Part shown: positions 50,114 to 59,955 of the stretch, in pieces
How positions within the stretch are numbered: the stretch's first letter is position 1
Layout of the letters: every line of letters starts with the position of its first letter
Assembly: GCA_943788725.1 (NCBI GenBank)
Contig: CALSRJ010000001.1
Span: forward strand, 556,861 to 620,860
Reading direction: 5' to 3'
Origin: an uncultured Flavobacteriales bacterium
GTDB lineage: Bacteria > Bacteroidota > Bacteroidia > Flavobacteriales_G > Salibacteraceae
DNA length: 64,000 nucleotides
The notes under the pieces: model-generated
Told to the model about the DNA's origin: nothing
Database searches by the model: none
The model's input: the letters and a program-made list of their open reading frames with translations, nothing else
Made by a program: the position numbers and the translations under genes

Positions 50114-51146
50114 TAACGCGTTGTGCGGTTAACTCCATGCATGCCTGATTTGGTTTATTGGTCTGCCTTTTTCAAGGTTAACCCATTGAAGTACAGCGAT
50201 TGCAGCTAATTTGCTCATGATTCTGGTGAAGAGTCCAGCGAAGGTTTTAGCATAGTTTTTTTTCAGCTTGAACTGATCACACAGCTGCGAGAAAAGAACC
50301 TCAATTCTTCTTCGTTTTTTACCCAATTCAGGATCAAATGGTGTGTAATCTTTCTGATTGCGTCTATACGGCACAACCAGTTCAATATCATGAATCGTAA
50401 ACAGATCATGCTGAACTTGAGTGGAGATGTATCCTCGGTCACCGATGAGCGTTCGGCCCTGTTGAGTGAAGTCTGGTTCGTATGCCTTGAGCGCAGTTAT
50501 ATCATGTATGTTGGCGGGTAGAATTTGCATTTCATTGGTCACTCCATGCTCATCTACCATCAGATGGAGCTTGTATCCAATGAAGTAGCGTTGGTCAACC
50601 GCCGAATATCCTTTACGTGGCGAGGTTTGTTCCTCTTGCTTACATATTCGGTAACTCCGCTCTCGGCTATTCTTCACAACAGGTATGGGTACAGAATCTA
50701 TCAGGTCAATGATCGTTTTCTGTTTTCCCAGGCACATACCGATGCGCTTGCAAAGCTCTTCGATGCGCTCACGGTGTCTGCGTCGTCTTACGTTGAACCG
50801 CGAACGGTCTGGCAGATTTGGAAAGTCTTTTTGGTAGTCGCTTCGAAGAATTGAGAACAGCAAGTTCTCACTATCTATGGAAGCCGACTCAGCCATCAAT
50901 GAAAGTGCTATAATGCCGATGTCACTGAATGCAGGTGGATTGGGATAGAAGTCAAAGTTGCCCAGTTCGTCGATCTCATCTTCATACATCTGCTCGGTTA
51001 ATTCCAGACACTTTTCGTACATTGTTCGCAAGTCATGCATAGGGTCGTAGATTAATGATTTAGTACCCTTAAGATACTGACCATCAATACTATGCATGAC
51101 TTTTTATTTCAATTGTTTTTAACATTTTCAACCGCACAACGCGTTA
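50114..51146. mobile_element. Insertion sequence, IS982-like, complete
   Basis: A 1033-bp element with perfect 17-bp terminal inverted repeats: TAACGCGTTGTGCGGTT at 50114-50130 and its reverse complement at 51130-51146. It encodes one intact transposase. I could not see a target-site duplication: the flanks read GTAATAT on the left and CCTTTAG on the right. It lies in the gene-poor patch after mnmE and just upstream of the MbnP-like gene, whose promoter may be affected. Both ends and the ORF are intact, so it could still be active. Confidence 0.9.
50129..51097 (-). CDS. Transposase of IS982-like element
   Basis: A 322-aa DDE transposase. An N-terminal helical region (DLRTMYEKCLELTEQMYEDE; NLPDRSRFNVRRRRHRERIE) is followed by the catalytic domain: first Asp in DLIDSVPIPVVKNSRERS near residue 133, YFIGYKLHLMVDEHG near 172, second Asp in LIGDRGYIS near 218, and the Glu region in KKRRRIEVLFSQLC near 263. 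This is the layout of the IS982 family. The stop codon overlaps the left inverted repeat. A full reading frame suggests recent insertion. Confidence 0.9.
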   Translation of the reverse strand: MHSIDGQYLKGTKSLIYDPMHDLRTMYEKCLELTEQMYEDEIDELGNFDFYPNPPAFSDIGIIALSLMAESASIDSENLLFSILRSDYQKDFPNLPDRSRFNVRRRRHRERIEELCKRIGMCLGKQKTIIDLIDSVPIPVVKNSRERSYRICKQEEQTSPRKGYSAVDQRYFIGYKLHLMVDEHGVTNEMQILPANIHDITALKAYEPDFTQQGRTLIGDRGYISTQVQHDLFTIHDIELVVPYRRNQKDYTPFDPELGKKRRRIEVLFSQLCDQFKLKKNYAKTFAGLFTRIMSKLAAIAVLQWVNLEKGRPINQIRHAWS

Positions 51147-51176
51147 CCTTTAGCCTTTCATGATGCTATAATTTCT

Positions 51177-52184
51177 ATGAATAAATTTCACGCACTCACC
51201 CTCTGCACAGCCCTCTTCTTCGGTCTGCATGTCGGCGCCCAAAACACCATTAACCTCTCCATTGAGCACTACCTGCAAGATGCACCGCTGGCCTTCAACC
51301 AGGCTTCACAAACGCATGAAGCACGCGACTTTGACGTTACCCGTCTTCAGTACTACATCAGCGAAATCTCGACGGAGGACAACGGTGGAAACACCTATGG
51401 TTTCGACAGCTTGTGGGTATTGGTAGATGCATCGCACCCTACCGACATCGACCTTGGGTCGGGATCTATGGACTCGATTGTTTCCGTGACCTTTCACATC
51501 GGCGTGGACTCCGCACACAATCACCTCGACCCTTCCTCTTGGCCCAACGACCATCCACTGGCCCACAAGACTCCATCCATGCATTGGGGATGGGCCAACG
51601 GCTACCGATTCGTTGCCATGGAGGGAAACTGCGGAGATGATATGAACCAAGCCTATGAATTGCATGGTCTTGGCGATGAGAATTATTACTCCATTACCAT
51701 TTCGACCAAAGCAGGCGCAGAGAATGGGATCATTGATGTGCCGATATATGCCAATTACGCTGAAATCCTTCGCGGTTTGGATATCTCCAATGGGCTGATT
51801 TCTCATGGCCCGATCTACGAAGCGCAGACCAGCGTAGAAAACATGCGCGATTATGTGTTCGGACCGGAAGTACCTGAATCTACCGTTTCTTCAGAGCCGA
51901 ACGATACTTCCCTAGCTGTAGCTGGCGTTGCTGATGCCTCGTCCTTTGTGCTTTACCCCAACCCATCGTCGTCCAATCGAGTACACATAACGGGCAATTC
52001 ACTTGCTTCTTACACCGTGCAAATCACAGACCTTCGAGGATCTATACTCGGTGAATTTGCGCTTCTTGCAGGGGCCAATGAGTTGGACTTAACTGACTTA
52101 AAGGCTGGTTCGTACTGCATAACGTTTAGAAAAACCGCTGGTGAAGGTCCTGCCTTACAGCACCGGAAATTTGTGAAGCTGTAA
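51177..52184 (+). CDS. MbnP-like copper-binding family protein with T9SS sorting domain
   Basis: A 335-aa protein with signal peptide MNKFHALTLCTALFFGLHVGA. Residues 25-230 match the MbnP family (partners of methanobactin-like systems or surface copper-binding proteins): YYISEISTEDNGG, VTFHIGVDSAHNHL and SMHWGWANGYRFVAMEGNCG. A C-terminal type A sorting domain starts at FVLYPNPSSSNRVHITGN. No MbnH-type cytochrome peroxidase is adjacent, so its role here is unclear. The start is 30 bp after the right IS repeat. Confidence 0.85.
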   Translation: MNKFHALTLCTALFFGLHVGAQNTINLSIEHYLQDAPLAFNQASQTHEARDFDVTRLQYYISEISTEDNGGNTYGFDSLWVLVDASHPTDIDLGSGSMDSIVSVTFHIGVDSAHNHLDPSSWPNDHPLAHKTPSMHWGWANGYRFVAMEGNCGDDMNQAYELHGLGDENYYSITISTKAGAENGIIDVPIYANYAEILRGLDISNGLISHGPIYEAQTSVENMRDYVFGPEVPESTVSSEPNDTSLAVAGVADASSFVLYPNPSSSNRVHITGNSLASYTVQITDLRGSILGEFALLAGANELDLTDLKAGSYCITFRKTAGEGPALQHRKFVKL

Positions 52185-52378
52185 GCTAGGCATTCGCGAC
52201 CGCAAAGCCTAGATCATTTAAAAGCTCGGTACTCTTCCCCTTCAACACGCTGGGAAAGTGGCGATAACCCTTCGCTAGAATTGTTCGTATATTGAGTATC
52301 CATTGTGCTCAGAATGCGAAAACATGGACATATTTACAACCTCCACGTGTCCATGCAACGTCATCCGAGACGCTACCT

Positions 52379-55282
52379 ATGTACAATTTGGAAAAAGTCA
52401 TTTTGATATCTGGAACGTTGGGAAACGGTCATCGTGGAGTGATTGCATTGGATATCCTTCGTTCGCAAGATAACATCAACGTAGTAGATCATGACTCCGT
52501 AGACCAAGTCGTAAACGGAAGCCCCTGCTCAGGCATTGTGCTATCCTCCTTGCCTGAATCCGAGTTAATACTGGCGGTTCGGAAATCCAAAACGCTACAT
52601 CCCCACATCCCTTTGCTCGTCATCGTTGAATCGCTGACGGATGCCTTTCTCCTTCTCCTCATGGATGCTGGCGCCGACGACGTATTTCTGGCCGATGAAA
52701 TTTCTGCAGATGCCATTCGTCGTAAATTGCTCATGCTCAACACGAAAAGGAAGGCCCTTTCCAGCAAAATAGCAACAAGCACCCAAAAGCAGCTAGAAGC
52801 CATTCTTTCTCACGCCAACATGGGTTTAGCCATGACCGACGACCGAGGTCGCTTCCTATACACCAACCAAGGCTTGGCCGATCTATTGGGCTACGACTTA
52901 GAAGAAATGACCCACCTCGGTATTTCTGATGTTGAGCCGCCCGAGGCTTTCTCACTGGAGCGGAGATACATCGAAGAAGCCATGCGCAACAAGCGTGACT
53001 CCTATCGGATGGAACAAAAACTCATCAAAAAAGATGGTACGGTAATCTGGATTGACCTCAGCGTGACGGTCTTGCGGGATGAGCAAGGAAAACTCAAGAA
53101 CCTCATCGGCGCAATTGTTGACGTTACTGAGCACAAGCAAGCCCAACTAGCGCTCATCAACAGCGAACGGCAACTAAAGGCAAGTGTAGATCGGTTTCGA
53201 AACCTAATTGAGCACAGTACTGACGTCATCGCTGTGGAAGACATCAACTTCAACTTGATCTACATCAGCCCATCGGTGTACCAAGTCTTAGGGTATTCAG
53301 AGCACGAAGTACGCAGTAAGAATGCTGAAAGTTTTGCACACCCAGACGACCTTGAGAAACGCAAAGAACACCTGAGGAGACTTCTCCGGGACGATGTGTC
53401 ATTGGTGCAATTCAAAGAACGCCTCCTCCGGAAAGACGGAAGCTACATTTGGGTGCTCGCCACCTTCTCTAATCAGCTCGATGTGCCAGGAGTAGAAGGC
53501 ATTGTGCTCAACTTCAAGGATATAGACCAAGAAGAGCGTACAGCAAGAGAACTCAAAGAAGCCTACGAACGCTACGAATTGGTTACAAAGGCTACCAGCG
53601 ACATCATTTGGGATTTCAATCTTATAACGGGTGAGATCTCAAACACAGACACGTTCGAAAAGGTTCTCGGTCATACCCTGAACGAAATGAAGCGCAACGA
53701 CTGGGAGTCTTATGTGCACCCGGAAGACCGAGCCTACGTCAGGAACCTGCTTCAGAAAACACTGAACGACCCCATTAAAGATCAGTGGAAAGCCCAATAT
53801 CGTTTCATCAAGGCAGATGGAAACTACGCTTGGGTTTCCGACAACGCCACTATTCTGAGAAACGTCAAAGGGAAAGCCGTTCGGATGATCGGAGCCATGA
53901 GCGACATTACGGAACGCAGAGAATACGAGCAATCCATTGAAGCTCAAAACGCAAAACTCACAGAGATTGCTTGGATGCAAAGCCATATGGTACGTGCACC
54001 CCTGGCAAACTTGATGGCGCTACTTGAATTACTCGACGACTCCAATGCTGAGGAAGCCACCATGCTGCGCAAGATGGTCCATGAAAGTGCCGGAGAATTG
54101 GATCAGGTCATCCGCAACATTGTCAAAAATGCCGAGCGCTTTGAGCGAACAGAAGGTGCAACCGCCATCACGCGCTACGGATTGTTGGGTGAAGAATTGA
54201 ACGAGCTCTACCTCCACCCTGCCTTGCTCGATTTGGCTACGCGTGCATACAGCATTACCAACAAGAAAGACCAGATCGTATATGCAAACCAGGCCTTTAT
54301 CAAGATGTCTGGGTATGAGTACGAATTCTTACTAGGAAAGGCGCATTCAAGTCTTTTGGTTGGGCCAGAAACCAACTTGGAAACACTGAAATTCATGGCG
54401 CAGCGAGAATCGGACCGTCAGCCCTATGAATCAGAAATTTACTGCTACAGTGCTGATGGAAACCCATTTTGGGTGCGCATCACGGCGCAGCCGTTCATCT
54501 CCAAGCAAGGTACCTTCAACGGGTATTTCTATACCAAGAAAGACATCTCAAAAGAAAAGATGGCAGAATCTACCATCATCGAAAAAACGGAGATCCTCGC
54601 TGGCATCAACAACGAGCTAAAGAACTTCACCTACACCGTTTCCCATGACCTCAAAGAACCAGTCAATAGCCTTAGAGCGCTCATGAACCTGTTGCTTACA
54701 CAGGCAAATCACAAGCTCGATGAAGAGGAAAAAGAATTCATCACCCGAGCCATGAGCAGCATCGAACGCATCAGCAGCATGGTGAAGGCGCTGCTCGAAT
54801 ATTCGAGGAGCAGCAACATGACCGAACCGCTGGGCGAGGTAACCCTGTCTAGCGTGGTAGAAGAGGTGCGAGATGCGCTTCAAAATCAAATCCAAGAAAA
54901 TGAAGCTTCTCTGGTGTTGAAAGGAGATGATTTGGAGATGACCCTCTTCCCTCTCCAATTTTCCAGAATCCTTCAAAACTTGGTCAACAACAGCCTCAAA
55001 TTCAGGTCTGACAGAAAACCTGAAATCGTCATCTCTTCTTCCAGTACAAACACGCATTGGAAGATTACGGTAGCTGACAACGGCATTGGAATCGACAAAG
55101 AAGACTTGAATAAGGTGTTTGACCTGTTCTATTACAAAAGCTCCATCAACCGTTTAGACAGCCATGGAATTGGTTTGGCTGTAGTCAAAAGACTTGTAGA
55201 GCAGCACGAAGGTGAAATCAACGTATCTAGCGTATCAGGGAAAGGAACTACATTTACTTTTACGGTCAGGAAGAGCGTCTGA
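52379..55282 (+). CDS. Multi-PAS sensor histidine kinase with two H-box domains
   Basis: A 967-aa kinase; the start MYNLEKVILISG at 52379 is chosen over the longer ORF. Residues 1-120 resemble a receiver (LLVIVESLTDAF; DAGADDVFLADEI) with no obvious phospho-acceptor Asp (GIVLSSLPES). Three PAS domains cover about 140-520 (each ends in D-T/I-T-E-x-K/R or similar). A first H-box-like helix, WMQSHMVRAPLANLMAL, follows near 531. A fourth PAS lies at about 615-735, then a second HisKA, YTVSHDLKEPVNSLRALMNL, near 750, and a HATPase at about 860-967 with DNGIGIDKEDLNKVFDLFY and SHGIGLAVVKRLVEQHEG. There are no membrane segments, so it is cytoplasmic. Coupled to a response regulator. Confidence 0.9.
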   Translation: MYNLEKVILISGTLGNGHRGVIALDILRSQDNINVVDHDSVDQVVNGSPCSGIVLSSLPESELILAVRKSKTLHPHIPLLVIVESLTDAFLLLLMDAGADDVFLADEISADAIRRKLLMLNTKRKALSSKIATSTQKQLEAILSHANMGLAMTDDRGRFLYTNQGLADLLGYDLEEMTHLGISDVEPPEAFSLERRYIEEAMRNKRDSYRMEQKLIKKDGTVIWIDLSVTVLRDEQGKLKNLIGAIVDVTEHKQAQLALINSERQLKASVDRFRNLIEHSTDVIAVEDINFNLIYISPSVYQVLGYSEHEVRSKNAESFAHPDDLEKRKEHLRRLLRDDVSLVQFKERLLRKDGSYIWVLATFSNQLDVPGVEGIVLNFKDIDQEERTARELKEAYERYELVTKATSDIIWDFNLITGEISNTDTFEKVLGHTLNEMKRNDWESYVHPEDRAYVRNLLQKTLNDPIKDQWKAQYRFIKADGNYAWVSDNATILRNVKGKAVRMIGAMSDITERREYEQSIEAQNAKLTEIAWMQSHMVRAPLANLMALLELLDDSNAEEATMLRKMVHESAGELDQVIRNIVKNAERFERTEGATAITRYGLLGEELNELYLHPALLDLATRAYSITNKKDQIVYANQAFIKMSGYEYEFLLGKAHSSLLVGPETNLETLKFMAQRESDRQPYESEIYCYSADGNPFWVRITAQPFISKQGTFNGYFYTKKDISKEKMAESTIIEKTEILAGINNELKNFTYTVSHDLKEPVNSLRALMNLLLTQANHKLDEEEKEFITRAMSSIERISSMVKALLEYSRSSNMTEPLGEVTLSSVVEEVRDALQNQIQENEASLVLKGDDLEMTLFPLQFSRILQNLVNNSLKFRSDRKPEIVISSSSTNTHWKITVADNGIGIDKEDLNKVFDLFYYKSSINRLDSHGIGLAVVKRLVEQHEGEINVSSVSGKGTTFTFTVRKSV

Positions 55283-55713
55283 TGAACGAACAGTGCTGGG
55301 TAGACATGCAGAATAAAGTTGAATTCTTGATGGTGGATGATGATGAAATGACCTTGTTCATTCACGAAAAAATCATGCATCGCTGTGAAATGAAGCACCC
55401 TTTTCAGTCGTTCAATTCTGCCGAAAAATGCCTCGGGTACTTAGTCGCAGATAACACGCCAGCAAAACTCTTCATCCTGCTGCTCGACATCAACATGCCG
55501 GGAATGAGCGGCTGGGAAATGCTCGATCGCCTGGAATCCGACGTGAAAGACAAGGAAATTTTGGTCATCATGGCAACTTCCTCGGTAGACTTTGACGACC
55601 GCAAACGCGCCGAGAAATATGAACGCGTTATCGATTTCATCGAAAAACCTTTCTCGCTCGATACCTGCAAAAACCTGTCGAACATCCCACAGGTTGCAGC
55701 GTTGAACCTTTGA
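55282..55713 (+). CDS. Single-domain response regulator
   Basis: A 143-aa receiver-only protein: acidic pocket FLMVDDDEMTLF, phospho-acceptor in LLDINMPGMSGWEML near residue 67, Thr in IMATSSVDFDD, and Lys in FIEKPFSLDT. There is no output domain, so it should act by protein contact or as a phosphorelay intermediate. Its ATG shares the A of the kinase stop codon (TGATG), so it is coupled to the kinase and is its likely target. Confidence 0.93.
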   Translation: MNEQCWVDMQNKVEFLMVDDDEMTLFIHEKIMHRCEMKHPFQSFNSAEKCLGYLVADNTPAKLFILLLDINMPGMSGWEMLDRLESDVKDKEILVIMATSSVDFDDRKRAEKYERVIDFIEKPFSLDTCKNLSNIPQVAALNL

Positions 55714-55716
55714 TGG

Positions 55717-55953
55717 ATGGGCGAAGATCAAGCAGAGCTACTCCAATTGGTGCAAATGAAAATGCCCTTTGGCAAGTACAAAGATCAAATCCTCAGTGAC
55801 CTACCTGTCTCCTATTTGGAGTGGTTTGCGCGCAAAGGTTTTCCGCCCGGAAAATTGGGCGAACGCCTTTCATTGGTGCACACCGTCAAGACCAACGGCC
55901 TCGAACACCTATTCGTTCAATTGAAATCCATCGCACGGAATGGCGGACGCTGA
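55717..55953 (+). CDS. DUF3820 family protein
   Basis: A 78-aa protein with the DUF3820 signature: KMPFGKYKDQILSDLPVSYL then WFARKGFPPGKLGERL. Members are small and of unknown function; the fold resembles the short nuclease-associated module found with exonuclease-like proteins. It begins 3 bp after the response regulator stop and overlaps the YheT-like gene by 14 bp. Confidence 0.9.
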   Translation: MGEDQAELLQLVQMKMPFGKYKDQILSDLPVSYLEWFARKGFPPGKLGERLSLVHTVKTNGLEHLFVQLKSIARNGGR

Positions 55954-56896
55954 AACCTATACTCCCCCTTTACTCCATCGATGGGCACATACCGGCACCA
56001 TCTTACCCTCCTTACTCCGCCCCATCAAAACTCCATATGAGCGGACGGAAAGCATAGCTACCCCTGACGATGACATCTTTACCGTAGACTGGATCGATCG
56101 AGACCCTGCTCAACTCGCTATCCTGCTGCACGGCCTAGAGGGCAATACCGATTCTTCCTACATGAAAGGAATGGCCAAAGCCTTTGAGAACCGAGGATGG
56201 TCGGTGGCCGCTATGAATCACCGCAGCTGTGGAGGCATACCGAACAAGACAATTGGCTCCTATCACAGCGGTTTTACCAGCGATCTAGAATTCCTCCTTC
56301 AAAGAAACACATCGCGTGATCGGATCGCGATCGTGGGATTCAGTTTGGGCGGAAACATTGCGTTAAAACGAGCAGGTGAAGCGGCTCTTCCGACCAATGT
56401 CAAGGCCGTAATCGGCGTTTCTGTCCCCGTTGACCTCGCATCCTCTGGGCGCAAGTTGTCCGCGTGGTACAATACTGTTTACCTATCCCGGTTCTTGAGG
56501 CGATTGAAACGGAAGGCATTGATCAAGTCGACCCAGTTTCCAAACAGCGGATTGGATGCTTTGGCATTGCAAAAGGCCAGCACCTTCCAACAATTTGACG
56601 AAGCTTACACAGCTCCAGCACATGGTTTTGACAGTGCAGAGAATTACTATGCACGATCTAGTGCACTCCGATTTCTTCCTTCCATAAAAACACCAGCATT
56701 GATCATCAATGCGCTGAACGATAGCTTTCTAACCAAAGAATGCTATCCCTTTGAATGCGTGGATCAAAATCCATTTCTACTCATGGACACACCTCGTCAT
56801 GGAGGGCACGTCGGCTTTGCTCAAAGCCATGCCATGCGCGATGAATTCTGGCACGAACGCAGAGTATTGGAATTTATACAGACATTTGGCGCGTGA
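55940..56896 (+). CDS. YheT-like alpha/beta-hydrolase
   Basis: A 318-aa soluble hydrolase of the YheT/ABHD1-3 group. Oxyanion region AILLHGLEGNTDSSYMKGMA near residue 61, a conserved NHRSCGG near 93, nucleophile elbow IVGFSLGGNIALK near 132, an acid in INALNDSFLTKE near 255 and a His in TPRHGGHVGF near 282. The substrate is unknown; family members act on acyl lipids. It overlaps its neighbours by 14 bp upstream and 4 bp downstream (GTGA) and is part of the kinase operon. Confidence 0.9.
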   Translation: MADAETYTPPLLHRWAHTGTILPSLLRPIKTPYERTESIATPDDDIFTVDWIDRDPAQLAILLHGLEGNTDSSYMKGMAKAFENRGWSVAAMNHRSCGGIPNKTIGSYHSGFTSDLEFLLQRNTSRDRIAIVGFSLGGNIALKRAGEAALPTNVKAVIGVSVPVDLASSGRKLSAWYNTVYLSRFLRRLKRKALIKSTQFPNSGLDALALQKASTFQQFDEAYTAPAHGFDSAENYYARSSALRFLPSIKTPALIINALNDSFLTKECYPFECVDQNPFLLMDTPRHGGHVGFAQSHAMRDEFWHERRVLEFIQTFGA

Positions 56897-58167
56897 ATTT
56901 TAAAGAACTCGGCTTAGACGATCAACTGATCGAATCGATCTCCTACATGGGCTTCGAGAAGGCCACCCCCATCCAAGAACAATCCATCCCTAAGATCCTC
57001 GAAGGAAAAGACCTGATCGCCTGTGCCCAAACGGGCACGGGTAAGACTGCGGCCTTTGTGCTTCCAGTGATGCAGCAGCTGCTGCAATTAAAGGAGCATA
57101 AGGGAATCACTACCATCATCATCGTTCCTACGCGAGAGCTAGCTATCCAAATCGACCAGCAAATTCAGGGCTTCAGCTATTTCACTCCAGTCGCTTCGAT
57201 CGCGGTGTACGGTGGTGGCGACGGAGACGATTGGGAAGAACAAAAACAAGCCATCCTCAAGGGAGTAGACATCATCGTAGCGACTCCTGGTAAGTTCATC
57301 GCTCACCTCAACATGGGCTACATGGAATTGGGTAACGTGAGCCATGTGATCCTCGACGAAGCAGATCGTATGCTCGATATTGGGTTCTACGACGACATCC
57401 TGAGAATATTCAGCTACTTTCCAAAGGAGCGACAGACCCTAATGTTCAGCGCGACCATGCCGAAGAAGATCCGAGACCTAGCGTCTCAGATCCTCAAATC
57501 TCCGGAAGAGATCAGTATCGCAATTTCAAAACCAGCCGAGGGGGTTTTGCAAGTAGCTTACTTGTGTTACGCACCGATGAAGGCACGTTTCATCAAGCAC
57601 CTCATCAACGAGAAGCCTTCTTGCAAGAGCATCATCATTTTCAGCTCTACGAAAAAGGAAGTCAGCGAAATTGTCAAGACGCTCCGAAACAAGGAATACA
57701 CCGTAGAGGGCATTTCATCCGACCTCGAGCAATCCGAACGAGAATCGGTCATGAATAGTTTCAGGGCAAAGCAGACGCGCGTACTTGTTGCCACCGACGT
57801 GGTGAGCCGTGGCATCGATATCAAGGACATCAACCTGGTTGTCAACTACAACGCGCCGAACGACGCAGAAGACTATGTCCACAGAATTGGGCGAACGGCA
57901 CGTGCCGATACCACTGGCATTGCGGTGACCTTGATCGATCCAGACGACATGTACAAGTTCTTGCGCATCGAGCGACTGATCGAGAAAGAAGTACTCAAGC
58001 TTCCCATTCCACCCGAAATCGGAGAGAGTCCCAAGTGGGATCCGAACGCCTCGAACAAAGGGGGTGGATTCCGAGGCGGCGGAGGTGGTGGAGGCGGTGG
58101 ACGCAAAGGCGGACGCGGCGGAAAGCCCAACCGCGGAGGCGGTGATCGCCGCCCTAAGCGTTCCTAG
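56893..58167 (+). CDS. DEAD-box ATP-dependent RNA helicase with RGG-type tail
   Basis: A 424-aa helicase. It starts with GTG at 56893, overlapping the hydrolase stop. All core motifs are present: Q-motif [14 protein letters not shown], Walker [12 protein letters not shown] near residue 47, [12 protein letters not shown] in ILDEADRML near 157, SAT in MFSATMPKK, and HRIGRTARA near 332. The C-terminal 45 residues are an RGG/GGG-rich RNA-binding tail ([20 protein letters not shown]). It resembles RhlE-type helicases acting on rRNA or in cold adaptation. Its stop overlaps that of the broken fhs gene. Confidence 0.94.
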   Translation: MNFKELGLDDQLIESISYMGFEKATPIQEQSIPKILEGKDLIACAQTGTGKTAAFVLPVMQQLLQLKEHKGITTIIIVPTRELAIQIDQQIQGFSYFTPVASIAVYGGGDGDDWEEQKQAILKGVDIIVATPGKFIAHLNMGYMELGNVSHVILDEADRMLDIGFYDDILRIFSYFPKERQTLMFSATMPKKIRDLASQILKSPEEISIAISKPAEGVLQVAYLCYAPMKARFIKHLINEKPSCKSIIIFSSTKKEVSEIVKTLRNKEYTVEGISSDLEQSERESVMNSFRAKQTRVLVATDVVSRGIDIKDINLVVNYNAPNDAEDYVHRIGRTARADTTGIAVTLIDPDDMYKFLRIERLIEKEVLKLPIPPEIGESPKWDPNASNKGGGFRGGGGGGGGGRKGGRGGKPNRGGGDRRPKRS

Positions 58168-59842
58168 AACAATCCCGAAATATTCCCTTCAGCGTCGATG
58201 TCGATGTGCTCAGCTGCGGGCTCCGCGGGGAGCCCTGGCATGCGCATGATGTCGCCCGTGATCGGAATCAAGAATCCCAGCCCCGCTCGCGATCTCTATT
58301 TCACGCACGGTGACGACAAAATCCTTCGGCCTGCCCAGCAGTTCTGGGTTATCGCTCAACGACTTTTGCGTCTTCGCTATGCAGACCGGCAAACCCGACA
58401 AGTCCCAAATCCTCTATCTTTTTCAAGTCCTTCTTCGCCTTTCCCAAGAAGTCGATCGCAGAAGCCCCGTAGATCTATTTGGCGATGCGTTCAATCTTCG
58501 CTTCGACCGCTGAGTCTTCAACTCGTACATCGGTGTAAATCGTCCTGTGAAGCCCTCTACCGTTTCGGCCACTGCCTCGGCTAGTTCTTCTGCTCCCTTC
58601 CCGCCTTCGCCCCAGACGTTGGCAACGACCGCTTTCACACCTTTTGCCTTGCACGCGTCACACCACCGTCTGAAGCTCCTCTTCGGAATCAAAGGTGAAT
58701 TGATTGATCGCAACCACTGCAGGAACGCCAAAGTGTTTGATGTTCTCCAGGTGTTTCTCCAGATTGGGTAAACCGCGCTTCACCGCATCCACATCTGTTT
58801 CATTCAACTCCTTTAGCGGCTTACCACCGTGGTATTTGAGCGCTCGAATCGTAGCTACTAGCACCACAGCTCTTGGACTAATTCCAGCAGAGCGGCACTT
58901 GATGTCGAAGAATTTTTCAGCTCCGAGGTCAAATCCGAATCCGGCCTCAGTCACCACATAATCGCTGAGTGACATGCCCATTTTGGTAGCGATGACAGAA
59001 TTGGTGCCTTGTGCAATGTTGGCGAATGGCCCTCCGTGAATGATGGCGGGATTGCCCTCCAAGGTCTGAACCAGGTTGGGTTGTATAGCATCCTTCAGCA
59101 ATGCTGTCATTGCTCCATGTGCTTTCAGGTCCCTGGCATAGATGGCCTGCTTATCGAAAGTGTAGCCAACAAAAATGTTTCCGATGCGCTCTTTTAGATC
59201 TGCAAGGTTTTCGGCTAAACAGAGAATGGCCATGATCTCACTGGCAGCGGTAATATCAAATCCCGATTCGCGCGGAACACCCATCGTAGGTCCGCCTAGA
59301 CCAACCACCACCTTCCGAAGCGCACGGTCGTTCATGTCCATGACCCGTTTCCAAGAAACCGTCCGAGGATCGATCTTAAGAGAGTTCTTTTTGCGTTGGA
59401 TGTCGTGATCAATCAAGGCAGCAAGAAGGTTGTGCGCCTTCTCTATCGCCGCGAAATCGCCTGTGAAGTGGAGGTTGATATCTTCCATGGGCAGTACCTG
59501 ACTGTATCCTCCGCCGGTTGCACCGCCCTTCATCCCAAACACAGGGCCCAATGATGGCTCCCTCAACACAACCGTGGTGCGTTTTCCGATGCGATTCAAG
59601 CCTTCAGCCAAACCGATCGATGTAGTAGTCTTTCCCTCACCTGCAGGCGTTGGACTTACGGCAGAAACCAAGATGAGTTTGGAACGATCAATCGCTTCTT
59701 GATCCAGCTTAGACAAAGGAATCTTTGCCTTAAACTTTCCATACATTTCTATCTCCTCTGAATCCAAACCCAACTTTGAAGCAATCTCAGTAATGGGCAG
59801 AAGGGTGGCTTTTTGCGCGATCTCAAGATCAGTCATGCTCAT
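58164..59842 (-). pseudogene. fhs: Formate-tetrahydrofolate ligase, C-terminus broken
   Basis: The N-terminal 390 codons are intact and typical: [20 protein letters not shown] near residue 53 and [20 protein letters not shown] near 86. The frame then breaks at 58661 (extra G), 58515 (missing base), 58475-58477 (GAG to TAG), 58400 (extra base) and 58275 (extra A). Reading across them recovers [52 protein letters not shown] and a normal end, [19 protein letters not shown], at 58164. As written it cannot give the full 550-aa enzyme that makes 10-formyl-THF. Local sequence errors are a possible alternative. Confidence 0.88.
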
Positions 59843-59943
59843 TTTTGTTTGGGACGTAAATCTAGCATTTGCTCGCATGCCCACGCCACCTCACGTGGCA
59901 TTCTCACCTTCCAAAAGAACCGAACGAGCCGAAGGATTGCTAC

Positions 59944-59951
59944 TACCTTTG
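59944..59951 (+). promoter_or_regulatory. Promoter -7 element of mnmH-selD
   Basis: TACCTTTG, exact TAnnTTTG, only 4 nt before the proposed GTG start of mnmH at 59956. Confidence 0.5.
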
Positions 59952-59955
59952 CGAA

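Noticed and set aside
51177-52184. Methanobactin biosynthesis or uptake locus
   Set aside because: Only an MbnP-like domain is present; no MbnH, MbnB/C, precursor peptide or TonB receptor is nearby.
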